From positions 1-35,640 of the IMG/VR virus record IMGVR_UViG_3300045131_001801: a DNA stretch of 35,640 bases; one strand, given 5' to 3'. The stretch's first letter is position 1. Each line of letters starts with the position of its first letter. The translations under genes were made by a program, and so were the position numbers. This document shows, one piece after another, positions 29,026 through 35,640 of this stretch. This DNA is from a virus. The notes beneath the pieces were generated by a model. The model was not told the origin of the DNA and did no database searches. It worked only from the letters and a program-made list of their open reading frames with translations.

Positions 29026-30342
29026 ATGGCGAACGATGATGTGCAACTATCAGCCGCGATCAAATTCGAGACCGACACGGCGTCCGTATCGAACGCGAAG
29101 AAGGCGCTCGACGAGGTGAAAAGCGGCGCGGACGGCGCGGCGGCGGCGGCTGGCAAGGTCAAGCCTGCGGCGGGCGCTGATCAGGAATTCAAGAAGGTCG
29201 GGGCCTCTGCATCGGCCACATTCCAGGCGGTCAACGTCGCTGCTGCGGCTGCCGAGGGAAACATGATGGGCGTCGGCCAGGCCGTGACGTCCCTGGCCGG
29301 AGGGTTTCCCAAGCTCGCCGCCGCGCTCGGGCCGATAGGCCTCATCGTCGGGGCTTTCACCGTTCTCTACAACATCATCGAAAAGGTGCGCGATGCGCGT
29401 GAAAAATTCGAGGCCGGTATCCGGGCGATCAAGCTGGGCAATCTTGAGTCGCAGATCCGGCGCAACGTCGAGGCTTACGACGCCGAATCCAAGGCGATCC
29501 AGCGAGTGGCCGACGCGCGTCAGCAGTTGTCCGACATCGAGCAGGGTAAAGACGACGCCAGGCTCCGGTCGGAGCTTGCGGCGCTGGAGCTTGAACAGGC
29601 GAAGGAAAAGGCCGCGCTAAATCCCGACGACGACATCGGCTCGCGGAAGATCGACCTGAAGTATGCCCAGCAGCGGGCCGGGCTTCAGGAGGCTTCTGAC
29701 GGGCGGCGGGCGGAACGCGAGTCGACGCAGATCTCAGCGGCTGCGAGTGACGAGGCCACGAAGATCAAGGAGGCGCAGAAGCTGAAGGACGACCTGATAG
29801 AGCAGTTCTCCAGGCTCGGCGCACAATACTCGCATGTCGTTTCGAGCAGCCGGACAAAATCAGATGATTGGTACGAGCGGCTGATCCCTGGTCGGAACGA
29901 CGCGTTTCAGGCGTCGGCTAGGGAGTCCGGAGATATCGCGGCGCGGATGAAGTCCGTGTCCGAAGCCATACGCAAAGCCGACGACGACGAGCGTTCAGCA
30001 AAGGCAAAAAAGACAGGTCTGGAGGGCATGCGGTCAGTCGCCGACATTGACGCCCGCACGCTGGGATTGGTATCGGGCACGCGCAAAACGAATGACGCAA
30101 TGGCGGCTGGATCGATAGCCCGCGACGAGGCCAAGCAGATCGACGGGCTGTTCGCCGAACTCAACACCGTGACGACAGGCGGCGACAACACGTTCAACCG
30201 TTGGGCCGAGCAGCAGATCGCCGCCAAGCAAAACGAGAACGCGCTGACCGCAGACTTCATGCGGACGATGCTCGAGCTTTCCAAACAGAACGTCCAGCAG
30301 CTTCAGGCCGGTGTCGAACGCGCCCGGCGTCAGGGAGGTTGA
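29026..30342 (+). CDS. Short tape-measure protein candidate
   Basis: The 438-residue product is mostly helical with long coiled coils. The N terminus (VQLSAAIKFETDTASVSNAKKALDEVK) matches the common start of tape-measure proteins. A hydrophobic glycine-rich segment at about 81-122 (MMGVGQAVTSLAGGF, then AAALGPIGLIVGAFTVLYNII) fits the membrane-insertion region of such proteins. Charged coiled coil continues to the end. Tape measures set tail length at about 0.15 nm per residue, giving roughly 65 nm, a short tail. Start ATG 29026 with AGGAG; the frame upstream is a shadow. Confidence 0.6.
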   Translation: MANDDVQLSAAIKFETDTASVSNAKKALDEVKSGADGAAAAAGKVKPAAGADQEFKKVGASASATFQAVNVAAAAAEGNMMGVGQAVTSLAGGFPKLAAALGPIGLIVGAFTVLYNIIEKVRDAREKFEAGIRAIKLGNLESQIRRNVEAYDAESKAIQRVADARQQLSDIEQGKDDARLRSELAALELEQAKEKAALNPDDDIGSRKIDLKYAQQRAGLQEASDGRRAERESTQISAAASDEATKIKEAQKLKDDLIEQFSRLGAQYSHVVSSSRTKSDDWYERLIPGRNDAFQASARESGDIAARMKSVSEAIRKADDDERSAKAKKTGLEGMRSVADIDARTLGLVSGTRKTNDAMAAGSIARDEAKQIDGLFAELNTVTTGGDNTFNRWAEQQIAAKQNENALTADFMRTMLELSKQNVQQLQAGVERARRQGG

Positions 30343-30346
30343 GACC

Positions 30347-33193
30347 ATGGCGACAGTCGATTATCAGATTTGCCTGGCGCAGGCCACGGCGGGTGCCGAG
30401 ACCTGGACGTCCATCAGCGCCCTGGGCGGCTCGCGCCTGCGCAGGGAGCTGCGCGTCTGCGGCATGGACTATGCGGAGTTCACCGTCAACAGCGCCACGG
30501 CGTTGACGGACACGCCCGCGTTCGCCTACAAGGCCACCGTGCGCCTGCGCCGCGTCGTGGACGGCACGCCCTCGTATTGGTTTGTCGGTCGCATCATGAC
30601 GCAGCCGAAGAAAGGCTCGGGCGCGTCCGAGAAATACACCGTGCGGATCGAAGGGCCGTGGAGCTGGTTCGAGAACACGACGTTCCGGCAGCCGTGGGCG
30701 GCGTCGGGCGGCGGGCTTGTGAAGCCTCGCGTGATCCTCTTCTGCGACCAGTCCGGAGCGCGGATCACGACCGGCTCTCAGATCGTCGCCGCCGCAGAGT
30801 TCGCCAGGGCGGCGGGCTGCCCCATTGCGGCGGTCACCTCCGCCACAGTGGCCACCGGCTACACGCCGCCGTTCGACGAGCAGATCAACATCAAGGTCGC
30901 CGACGTGGTTTGCAAGGCTATGGCATTGCACCCGCACGCCTCATGCTGGTTCGATTACTCGCAGCGCGACGCGGTGTTTCACGTCGCCACGCGCTCGGCT
31001 CTGACTGCCGTGGAGTACTCCGTCGCCGGGCGCAAGGATATCGAGATCGGCGAGCGCACCGACATGCAGGTGCCAGCCATCGCGCTGTGCTACGAGCAGA
31101 GCGGCAGCGTCGACGGGCAGCCCTTCGTCAACACCACGCTCGACTGGGCACCCGTGGTCTCCGGCGAGAGCACCGCCGCCCGCGACGCCCGCCTCGCGCA
31201 GGTCGACGTGCTGTGGGCCTGCTACAATCTCCAGGGGGCGCAGGTCACGACCGTCTCGCAGAGCATCGTGGCCGAGGCCTTCCCGTCCACGTACACGCTG
31301 GCCTGGTGGCGTGCCCGCGCCCCGACGCTCTCGGAGTTCGCCGACGCCGACATCTCGATCAGCAACGTCCGGAGGCTGTACCTCTCCTCTCTGTCTAACC
31401 TCTTGGTCTCCGGCGAAAAGCAAACCTGGATGACCACGGTCAGCGTTGAAAAGGAACACATCCGCGCGGACGTGTCCTACGTCAAGCGGGCGCTGATCGA
31501 CGGCGTGAGCACCGTGATTGACCAGGGCGTGAAGTCGATCACGCTGGAGGTGTGGGTCACCGGCGCGGCCATCGGAGAGACGGTCTATCGCACGCCCGTG
31601 TCGGTCGACGAAGGCGAGCCCGTGCCCTCGGGCATCGCCGCCCAGCTCTACGCCGAATGGTCGCAGCTCCACTACCAGGGCACGCTCGTTCTGGTCGGAG
31701 ACGACCTGCCCGGCGACGCCGTGCCCGGCAAGGCCCTGAACCTGACGGGCGGAGAGACCGCCTGGGCGAGCATGGCCGCGATGATCATCTCCAGCAGCGA
31801 GGACGCCGACACAAGCGAGACGGAAATCGCCTTCGGCATACCCGACTGGACTGACATTGATAGCCGCGTCGCCTTCGCCCGCGCGACCCGCACGCGCAAC
31901 CCCGCCGAGTCCCGCGTGTGGCAGATGGGGCCGTCCGCCACGGGCGTGTCCGGCAGCGTCGCGGCCACGGTGATCCGCGACGGCAACGTCGACGCGGGCT
32001 ACGTGCGGCAGCTCTTCGCGGCGACCGGCAGCGTGCGCCACAAGATCATCATCGATGCCGACGCGTTCAGCAAGTCAACCGACGCCACGGCCGCCTCCGT
32101 CATCCAGCCCCGCGAGATCCTCGTCCCCTTCATCGACGCGTCGGACGGAGACAAGGTCAAGGCCCGCCCGTGCCAAGTCCTGGCATCCGCCCCGTACGGC
32201 ACGGCCGTAGCGGTCGGAGCCTCCGAGCTGGCCACCGCCACGCCCGCCGCCGTCGCCGCCACGGGCGCTGTGGGCGAGTCCCTGAAGGCCGCCCGTGAAG
32301 ACCATGTCCACGCCGGGGCCGCGCTCTCCGACGCCACGCCGAGCGCCGTTGCGGCCTCTGGAGCGGCGGGCGATGCCACCGCAGCCGCCCGCGCCAACCA
32401 CGTGCATGCGGGCGTACAACTGTCATCCGCGACGCCCGAGCCTATATCAGGCACCGGCAGTTCCGGATCAGGCACATCGGCGGCTCGCTCCGACCACACG
32501 CACGCGCTTACCCTCACAGTTCCAGGCCCAGGCCCTGACACGGGAACCACCGTTCCGGACGGCGGTTCCGAGCTGATGCCTGCGCCCTCCGGTTTCTTGG
32601 GGCTGGACGCGGCTTATTCCCGCCGCGACCATTCGCATCCCGTCAACGTATCCGCTGCGCTTCCCGCCGCCGTGGCCGACACCGCGTCTGCCGGGGTATC
32701 CCTGCGCTACTCCAGAGAGGATCACGTCCATGTCGGCGGCTCCGGATCTCTCGATACGGTTGCCCCGCTTGCTGACGGCACTGCGGCGGTGGGCGTGTCA
32801 ACCAAGGGAGCGCACGGGGATCATGTCCATCCGTCCAACGTCGGAGCGACAGCGCCATCCGCCCCTAACACGGCTGCCGCTGCCGGTTCATCGCTGGTCT
32901 ACGCCCGCGTTGATCATGTCCACCCGGCCCGCGCTACCGGGCTAGGCTCCGTCGTCACCATGGCCAACAGCGGCACGGCTGCCGCACAGACCGCCTTTGG
33001 TTGGCTGGTCGGCAACGCCGGACGGAACCCCGTCAAGCGCTGGTTTCATCGGGTCTGGTATCGGTCTACTGCGGGCAGTGAGGCACTGATAGGCACACAG
33101 CACTACGAGATCAACGATGCCGTCACGGGCGCTCTGATCGAGGTCGGCCCAGAGTCTGATTATGTCATCCATGTCCCGGAGCTGGGCGTCTGA
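30347..33193 (+). CDS. Tail hub/fibre protein with DHxH repeats
   Basis: A 948-residue protein. The N-terminal two thirds (1-620) is a mixed alpha/beta baseplate-like domain (for example VRLRRVVDGTPSYWFVGRIM; KYTVRIEGPWSWFENTTFRQPW) similar to siphovirus hub proteins. Residues about 645-860 hold seven tandem units ending in [S/A]RxDH[V/T/S]H, such as AREDHVHAG, ARANHVHAG, ARSDHTHAL and ARVDHVHPA. The HxH motifs coordinate metal in fibre tips of other phages and should form a trimeric metal-bound shaft. A beta-rich tip follows. Start ATG 30347 has AGGGAGGT. Receptor binding is the likely role of the end. Confidence 0.75.
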   Translation: MATVDYQICLAQATAGAETWTSISALGGSRLRRELRVCGMDYAEFTVNSATALTDTPAFAYKATVRLRRVVDGTPSYWFVGRIMTQPKKGSGASEKYTVRIEGPWSWFENTTFRQPWAASGGGLVKPRVILFCDQSGARITTGSQIVAAAEFARAAGCPIAAVTSATVATGYTPPFDEQINIKVADVVCKAMALHPHASCWFDYSQRDAVFHVATRSALTAVEYSVAGRKDIEIGERTDMQVPAIALCYEQSGSVDGQPFVNTTLDWAPVVSGESTAARDARLAQVDVLWACYNLQGAQVTTVSQSIVAEAFPSTYTLAWWRARAPTLSEFADADISISNVRRLYLSSLSNLLVSGEKQTWMTTVSVEKEHIRADVSYVKRALIDGVSTVIDQGVKSITLEVWVTGAAIGETVYRTPVSVDEGEPVPSGIAAQLYAEWSQLHYQGTLVLVGDDLPGDAVPGKALNLTGGETAWASMAAMIISSSEDADTSETEIAFGIPDWTDIDSRVAFARATRTRNPAESRVWQMGPSATGVSGSVAATVIRDGNVDAGYVRQLFAATGSVRHKIIIDADAFSKSTDATAASVIQPREILVPFIDASDGDKVKARPCQVLASAPYGTAVAVGASELATATPAAVAATGAVGESLKAAREDHVHAGAALSDATPSAVAASGAAGDATAAARANHVHAGVQLSSATPEPISGTGSSGSGTSAARSDHTHALTLTVPGPGPDTGTTVPDGGSELMPAPSGFLGLDAAYSRRDHSHPVNVSAALPAAVADTASAGVSLRYSREDHVHVGGSGSLDTVAPLADGTAAVGVSTKGAHGDHVHPSNVGATAPSAPNTAAAAGSSLVYARVDHVHPARATGLGSVVTMANSGTAAAQTAFGWLVGNAGRNPVKRWFHRVWYRSTAGSEALIGTQHYEINDAVTGALIEVGPESDYVIHVPELGV

Positions 33194-34011
33194 TGCAACT
33201 AACCTTCAAGTCTACTGTTTCTGGCCGCCCGCTGATCAAAAATCCAAACGGCACGTTGCGCCTTGGACGCTGGTGGGGCTTTACCCCGGATGCCCAATAT
33301 TTCACGTCTGAGGACATGGAGTCGGCCACGAACTTCAGCTCAACCCTCATAAGCACCGCTGTATCCAACGCTAAAACGGCCGGAAGCTGGATAACCCAGA
33401 ACAGCTCAGACGGCTCGTATTTTGACGCATACGCCATGACGGCTTTTTCGGAGGACTATCCATATTACGACCCCACTTACAAATGGGCCGCCGGATACGG
33501 ACGCGTCGCGCTGTATTCGTACACCATCCCGGCGGCGCTACAGGCCAGAACAGTCAGGAGCGTCGTTACCCGTCTCTACTTCGGAGGCTGCACACTTCTG
33601 GAGTTTGGGGCAGTCGCCCCGGACTATGTTCCGTATCCACTCACAGCGTCTCCGTGGTCGTACGCATCAGCGACGTGCGGGCTCAGGTTTTCATCGTCGA
33701 AGCCAGCATCTCCTAACGCTGTATCCTCCGCCCACACAAATGTCCTTTTTTCCGACCTGACAAATGCGGCCATTAGCGCAGGCGCAAATATTATTTTCGA
33801 CGGTTCAAACTATTGGACTATTTTTAACGGAGGCTACGTAGACGTTGGAACGCCCACAGCCGTTAAGACTGTGTGCCAGGGCGCTGCAAAAATCTGGTTA
33901 TGCGCCTGGCCGAACAGCGTGTCCGCCTTCACACTGCCGTCAGGCTACTCCAAAGCTGAGCACAACCAGAGCGCCAGGTGCGGCGTACCGGCTCTGTATA
34001 TCTACGCCTGA
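33193..34011 (+). CDS. Fibre-tip-associated protein, 272 aa
   Basis: Start ATG 33193 overlaps the previous stop (TGATG). The product is rich in Ser, Tyr, Ala and Trp with beta-strand character (RLGRWWGFTPDAQYF; RVALYSYTIPAALQ; LYFGGCTLLEFGAVAPDY) and no recognised motif. Composition differs from the upstream genes, with lower GC at third positions (for example aat, tat and ttt codons), so it may be a recently exchanged receptor-binding part. Located directly after the fibre gene, it may be a fibre tip or assembly protein. Confidence 0.6.
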   Translation: MQLTFKSTVSGRPLIKNPNGTLRLGRWWGFTPDAQYFTSEDMESATNFSSTLISTAVSNAKTAGSWITQNSSDGSYFDAYAMTAFSEDYPYYDPTYKWAAGYGRVALYSYTIPAALQARTVRSVVTRLYFGGCTLLEFGAVAPDYVPYPLTASPWSYASATCGLRFSSSKPASPNAVSSAHTNVLFSDLTNAAISAGANIIFDGSNYWTIFNGGYVDVGTPTAVKTVCQGAAKIWLCAWPNSVSAFTLPSGYSKAEHNQSARCGVPALYIYA

Positions 34012-34018
34012 AAACGCT

Positions 34019-34231
34019 ATGTCAACACTGATAAAAACTTACGAATCGCTGTCGTCCGCAGAACTTGAGATCCTAGCGTCCGTGTCCGCTTCAGGCCTGC
34101 CTTCGGATAGGCCTACCGGAGTCGGCGTGCTTTCCTCTGGGGAGATCGAGACGGCGGGCGGATCAATCAGCGTTCCGACTGAATTGAGTGATCCGACTGA
34201 CATTTTGCCAGCTATCGAAATCGAAGAATAA
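34019..34231 (+). CDS. Small acidic protein, 70 aa
   Basis: ATG 34019 opens a 70-codon frame eight bases after the previous stop, without a clear Shine-Dalgarno site. The protein is acidic and Ser/Thr-rich (for example SSAELEILASVSASGLPSDRP, then SVPTELSDPTDILPAIEIEE). No domain recognised. Base composition again is less GC-rich than the phage average. It lies between the fibre genes and the amidoligase cassette; it could belong to either. Confidence 0.45.
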   Translation: MSTLIKTYESLSSAELEILASVSASGLPSDRPTGVGVLSSGEIETAGGSISVPTELSDPTDILPAIEIEE

Positions 34232-34306
34232 TTGTCCGGTTCTGCTTGTCTTCGCGCGCGCGAAGAGCGAACGTACGCACCCACGAAGCAAAACGGGAGA
34301 ACGGCA

Positions 34307-35197
34307 ATGAACGCGATTGAGACAATGCAGAACCTGACCTACGGAACCGAACTGGAATACACCGGCATCACGCGGCAACGCGCCGCAATGGCGATTCAGA
34401 GCGTGCTGGGAGGCACCTTGAGCCACACCGGAGGCGGCTATGACGAGTGGACGGTCACCGCTCCGGACGGGCGCAAATGGAAGGCGGTCAGCGACGGCAG
34501 CCTAGGCGATTACGCCAACAGCGCCGAGGTGGTAACGCCGATCCTTCGCTTTGCCGACCTCGACGCGCTACAGGAGGTGGTACGCGCCCTGCGCAAGGCC
34601 GGAGCCAAGGCCACCAGCGCGACCAGCCAGCACGTCCACGTCGGGGCCGCGCACTTTACCGCCAAGCAGCTCGCCAACCTCGCCCGCATCTTTTTCAAGC
34701 AAGAGGCGCTGATCCTCGCCGCCGCAGGCACGACCGCCCAGCGCCTCGCCCATTACACCAAGCCCACCGACGCCGGTTTCATCGCCCGCTTGGAGGCCGC
34801 CAAGCCCGCGACGCTGGACGCCCTCAACCGCGCTTGGTTCAACGGACACAACCCGCGCCCAGATCACTACGAGTCGCACCGCTACCACGCTCTCAATCTT
34901 AACAACATCTGGCGCACGGGCACGGTCGAGTTTCGCCTCTTCGAGGGCACGACGCACGCGGGCGAGGTCAAGGCCAACATCATCCTGTGCTTGGCTATCG
35001 CAGCCAAGGCGCTGCTGGCCCGCTCGGCGAGCGCCAAGAACGCCCGCACGCTCGACACCGCCTCTTCAAAATACGACTTCCGCGTCGTTCTGCTCGGCCT
35101 CGGCCTGATCGGCGACGAGTTCAAGAACGTGCGCAAGCACCTCCTGAAGCGCCTGTCCGGCGATTCGGCCTGGAAGCGCCAGACCCGCGCCGCTTGA
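34307..35197 (+). CDS. Amidoligase (glutamine synthetase-like fold, Amidoligase_2 family)
   Basis: The 296-residue enzyme should make amide bonds between a carboxylate and an amine using ATP. Visible motifs are YGTELEY at 12-18, with Glu15 and Glu17 as metal ligands, GSLGDYANSAEVVTP around 64-78 (Glu74), HVHVG at 109-113, and TVEFRLFEGT at 206-215 (Glu208, Arg210). Together these match the COOH-NH2 amidoligases of the glutamine synthetase superfamily. Start ATG 34307 has GGGAGA upstream. Substrate unknown; the family is linked to peptide or cell-wall modification and often occurs in phage or mobile elements next to small unknown proteins. The following 86-residue gene may be its partner or substrate. 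Confidence 0.85.
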   Translation: MNAIETMQNLTYGTELEYTGITRQRAAMAIQSVLGGTLSHTGGGYDEWTVTAPDGRKWKAVSDGSLGDYANSAEVVTPILRFADLDALQEVVRALRKAGAKATSATSQHVHVGAAHFTAKQLANLARIFFKQEALILAAAGTTAQRLAHYTKPTDAGFIARLEAAKPATLDALNRAWFNGHNPRPDHYESHRYHALNLNNIWRTGTVEFRLFEGTTHAGEVKANIILCLAIAAKALLARSASAKNARTLDTASSKYDFRVVLLGLGLIGDEFKNVRKHLLKRLSGDSAWKRQTRAA

Positions 35198-35245
35198 CAT
35201 TAACCGGGCGGCGGGCGACAATGCCCGCCGCCAAAGGAGATCCCC

Positions 35246-35506
35246 ATGAAGCTTAAAGTTTACGGATGGGCGAACGGACGCCCTGTTAAAACCGCCTGCG
35301 ACATCCTCCAGGGCGAAGACGCCCAGGGGGTTGTACGTGCCATGATGCAGACGCCATTTGCGGCCAACTTGACGCCGCGTGAGTACATGCAGCGCACCCT
35401 TGCGGGCATTGGCCGTGGGGGCGCTGTGTTGCCCCAGGACGCGGCAGCAGCAGCCGAGGCATACTTGGCCGCCCTAACCGACGCGGGCCTCACAGAGCCC
35501 GCCTGA
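35246..35506 (+). CDS. Small protein next to amidoligase, 86 aa
   Basis: A small protein with a CAAAGGAG site six bases upstream of ATG 35246 and a 48-bp gap after the amidoligase gene. Sequence MKLKVYGWANGRPVKT suggests an N-terminal strand pair; two helices follow (EDAQGVVRAMMQTPF; PQDAAAAAEAYLAALTDAG). No family recognised. Short proteins beside amidoligases may serve as substrate or accessory factor. That link rests on position only. Confidence 0.6.
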   Translation: MKLKVYGWANGRPVKTACDILQGEDAQGVVRAMMQTPFAANLTPREYMQRTLAGIGRGGAVLPQDAAAAAEAYLAALTDAGLTEPA

Positions 35507-35527
35507 AGCGCCCTTGCATGAAAGCAG

Positions 35528-35567
35528 CAGGCCGCTTGCATTCAACGTGCAAGCGGCCTGTTTGTTT
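35528..35567 (+). terminator. Intrinsic terminator after amidoligase cassette
   Basis: A perfect 13-bp stem (35528-35540 with 35548-35560), a 7-base loop and a T-rich tail (TTTGTTT). It lies 22 bases after the small gene's stop codon, closing the cassette. Same loop and arm design (TGCA-N7-TGCA) as the hairpin at 178 at the opposite end. Confidence 0.85.
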
Positions 35568-35634
35568 CCCCGAATCCTGAAACGGCTGTCACATCGCCTC
35601 AAATCGCGCGGCGGGCCTTGCAAGGAGTCCCAGC

Positions 35635-35640
35635 ATGACC
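35635..35640 (+). CDS. Start of a next gene, truncated by window
   Basis: ATG 35635 with AAGGAG ten bases upstream suggests another rightward gene that begins here. Only two codons are visible, so its product cannot be told. It lies beyond the terminator at 35528, so it may have its own promoter or be host sequence. Confidence 0.4.

Larger units (their letters stand above)
1..35640. mobile_element. Mu-like transposable prophage (most of it; ends not defined)
   Basis: MuA-type transposase, MuB-type ATPase and DUF3164 genes lie in a leftward early arm. A rightward arm carries terminase, DUF935 portal, Mu I-like protease, capsid, tail and fibre genes. Both arms diverge from a repressor/Cro-like control region near 10.9 kb. 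In phage Mu the early and late genes run in the same direction, so this is a rearranged relative. No sheath gene is seen, which suggests a siphovirus-like tail. I could not find the terminal transposase-binding sites or a target-site duplication, so the left 200 bases may be host or phage end, and the right end lies beyond the window. Confidence 0.9.

Overview
The window is almost entirely one Mu-like (transposable) prophage in a GC-rich bacterium. The assignment rests on a MuA-type DDE transposase with a MuB-type AAA ATPase, a DUF3164 protein, and a Mu-type head order: small terminase, large terminase, DUF935 portal, protease with a nested scaffold, decoration protein, major capsid, gp36-like connector, tail terminator. 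Many genes overlap by 4 bp (ATGA or GTGA) and most have good Shine-Dalgarno sites. The host cannot be fixed from sequence alone. High GC, abundant short heptamer tracts and divergent Mu-like proteins would suit a Verrucomicrobiota/Kiritimatiellota/Lentisphaerota-type bacterium, but that is a weak inference.

Layout. A divergent control region at about 10.88-10.99 kb separates two arms. The left arm (10876 down to 217, minus strand) is the early operon. It starts with a small HTH (Cro/Ner-like) protein, then about a dozen small accessory genes including a MazG-like protein and a Lar-type Cys protein. An excisionase-like HTH protein and a DUF3102-like protein follow, then transposase A, ATPase B, DUF3164 and, after a structured 141-bp gap, a D12-class adenine methyltransferase that ends at a perfect hairpin. 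The right arm (10993 to the window end, plus strand) starts with an XRE-type repressor and one unknown gene, closed by a strong terminator at 11871-11906. The head genes (12187-20404) and tail terminator/tube genes (20451-21962) follow.

A tightly coupled block at 22419-27547 has eight genes, seven with a signal peptide, lipobox or N-terminal membrane segment; the eighth is a DUF1353 gene. After a hairpin come a MuF-like head protein, a virion-morphogenesis-like protein, a short tape-measure candidate, a 948-residue hub/fibre protein with repeated DHxH motifs, and finally an amidoligase cassette at the right end. No sheath gene is visible, so a long non-contractile tail is likely. No endolysin is recognisable.

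Four observations stand out. (1) Degenerate 7- and 8-bp tandem tracts (TTAACTC/TTACCTC/CCTAACAG types) occur at eight or more gene boundaries or inside 5' coding ends, and in two cases repeat DNA encodes the hydrophobic N terminus of a protein. (2) A family of hairpins of the form GCA-N7-TGC sits at operon ends and as REP-like repeats. (3) A candidate structured RNA with a consensus TATAAT box lies between DUF3164 and the methyltransferase. (4) An amidoligase with a small partner protein forms a probable cargo module. The exact prophage ends could not be identified; the right arm continues past the window, where another ORF begins at 35635.
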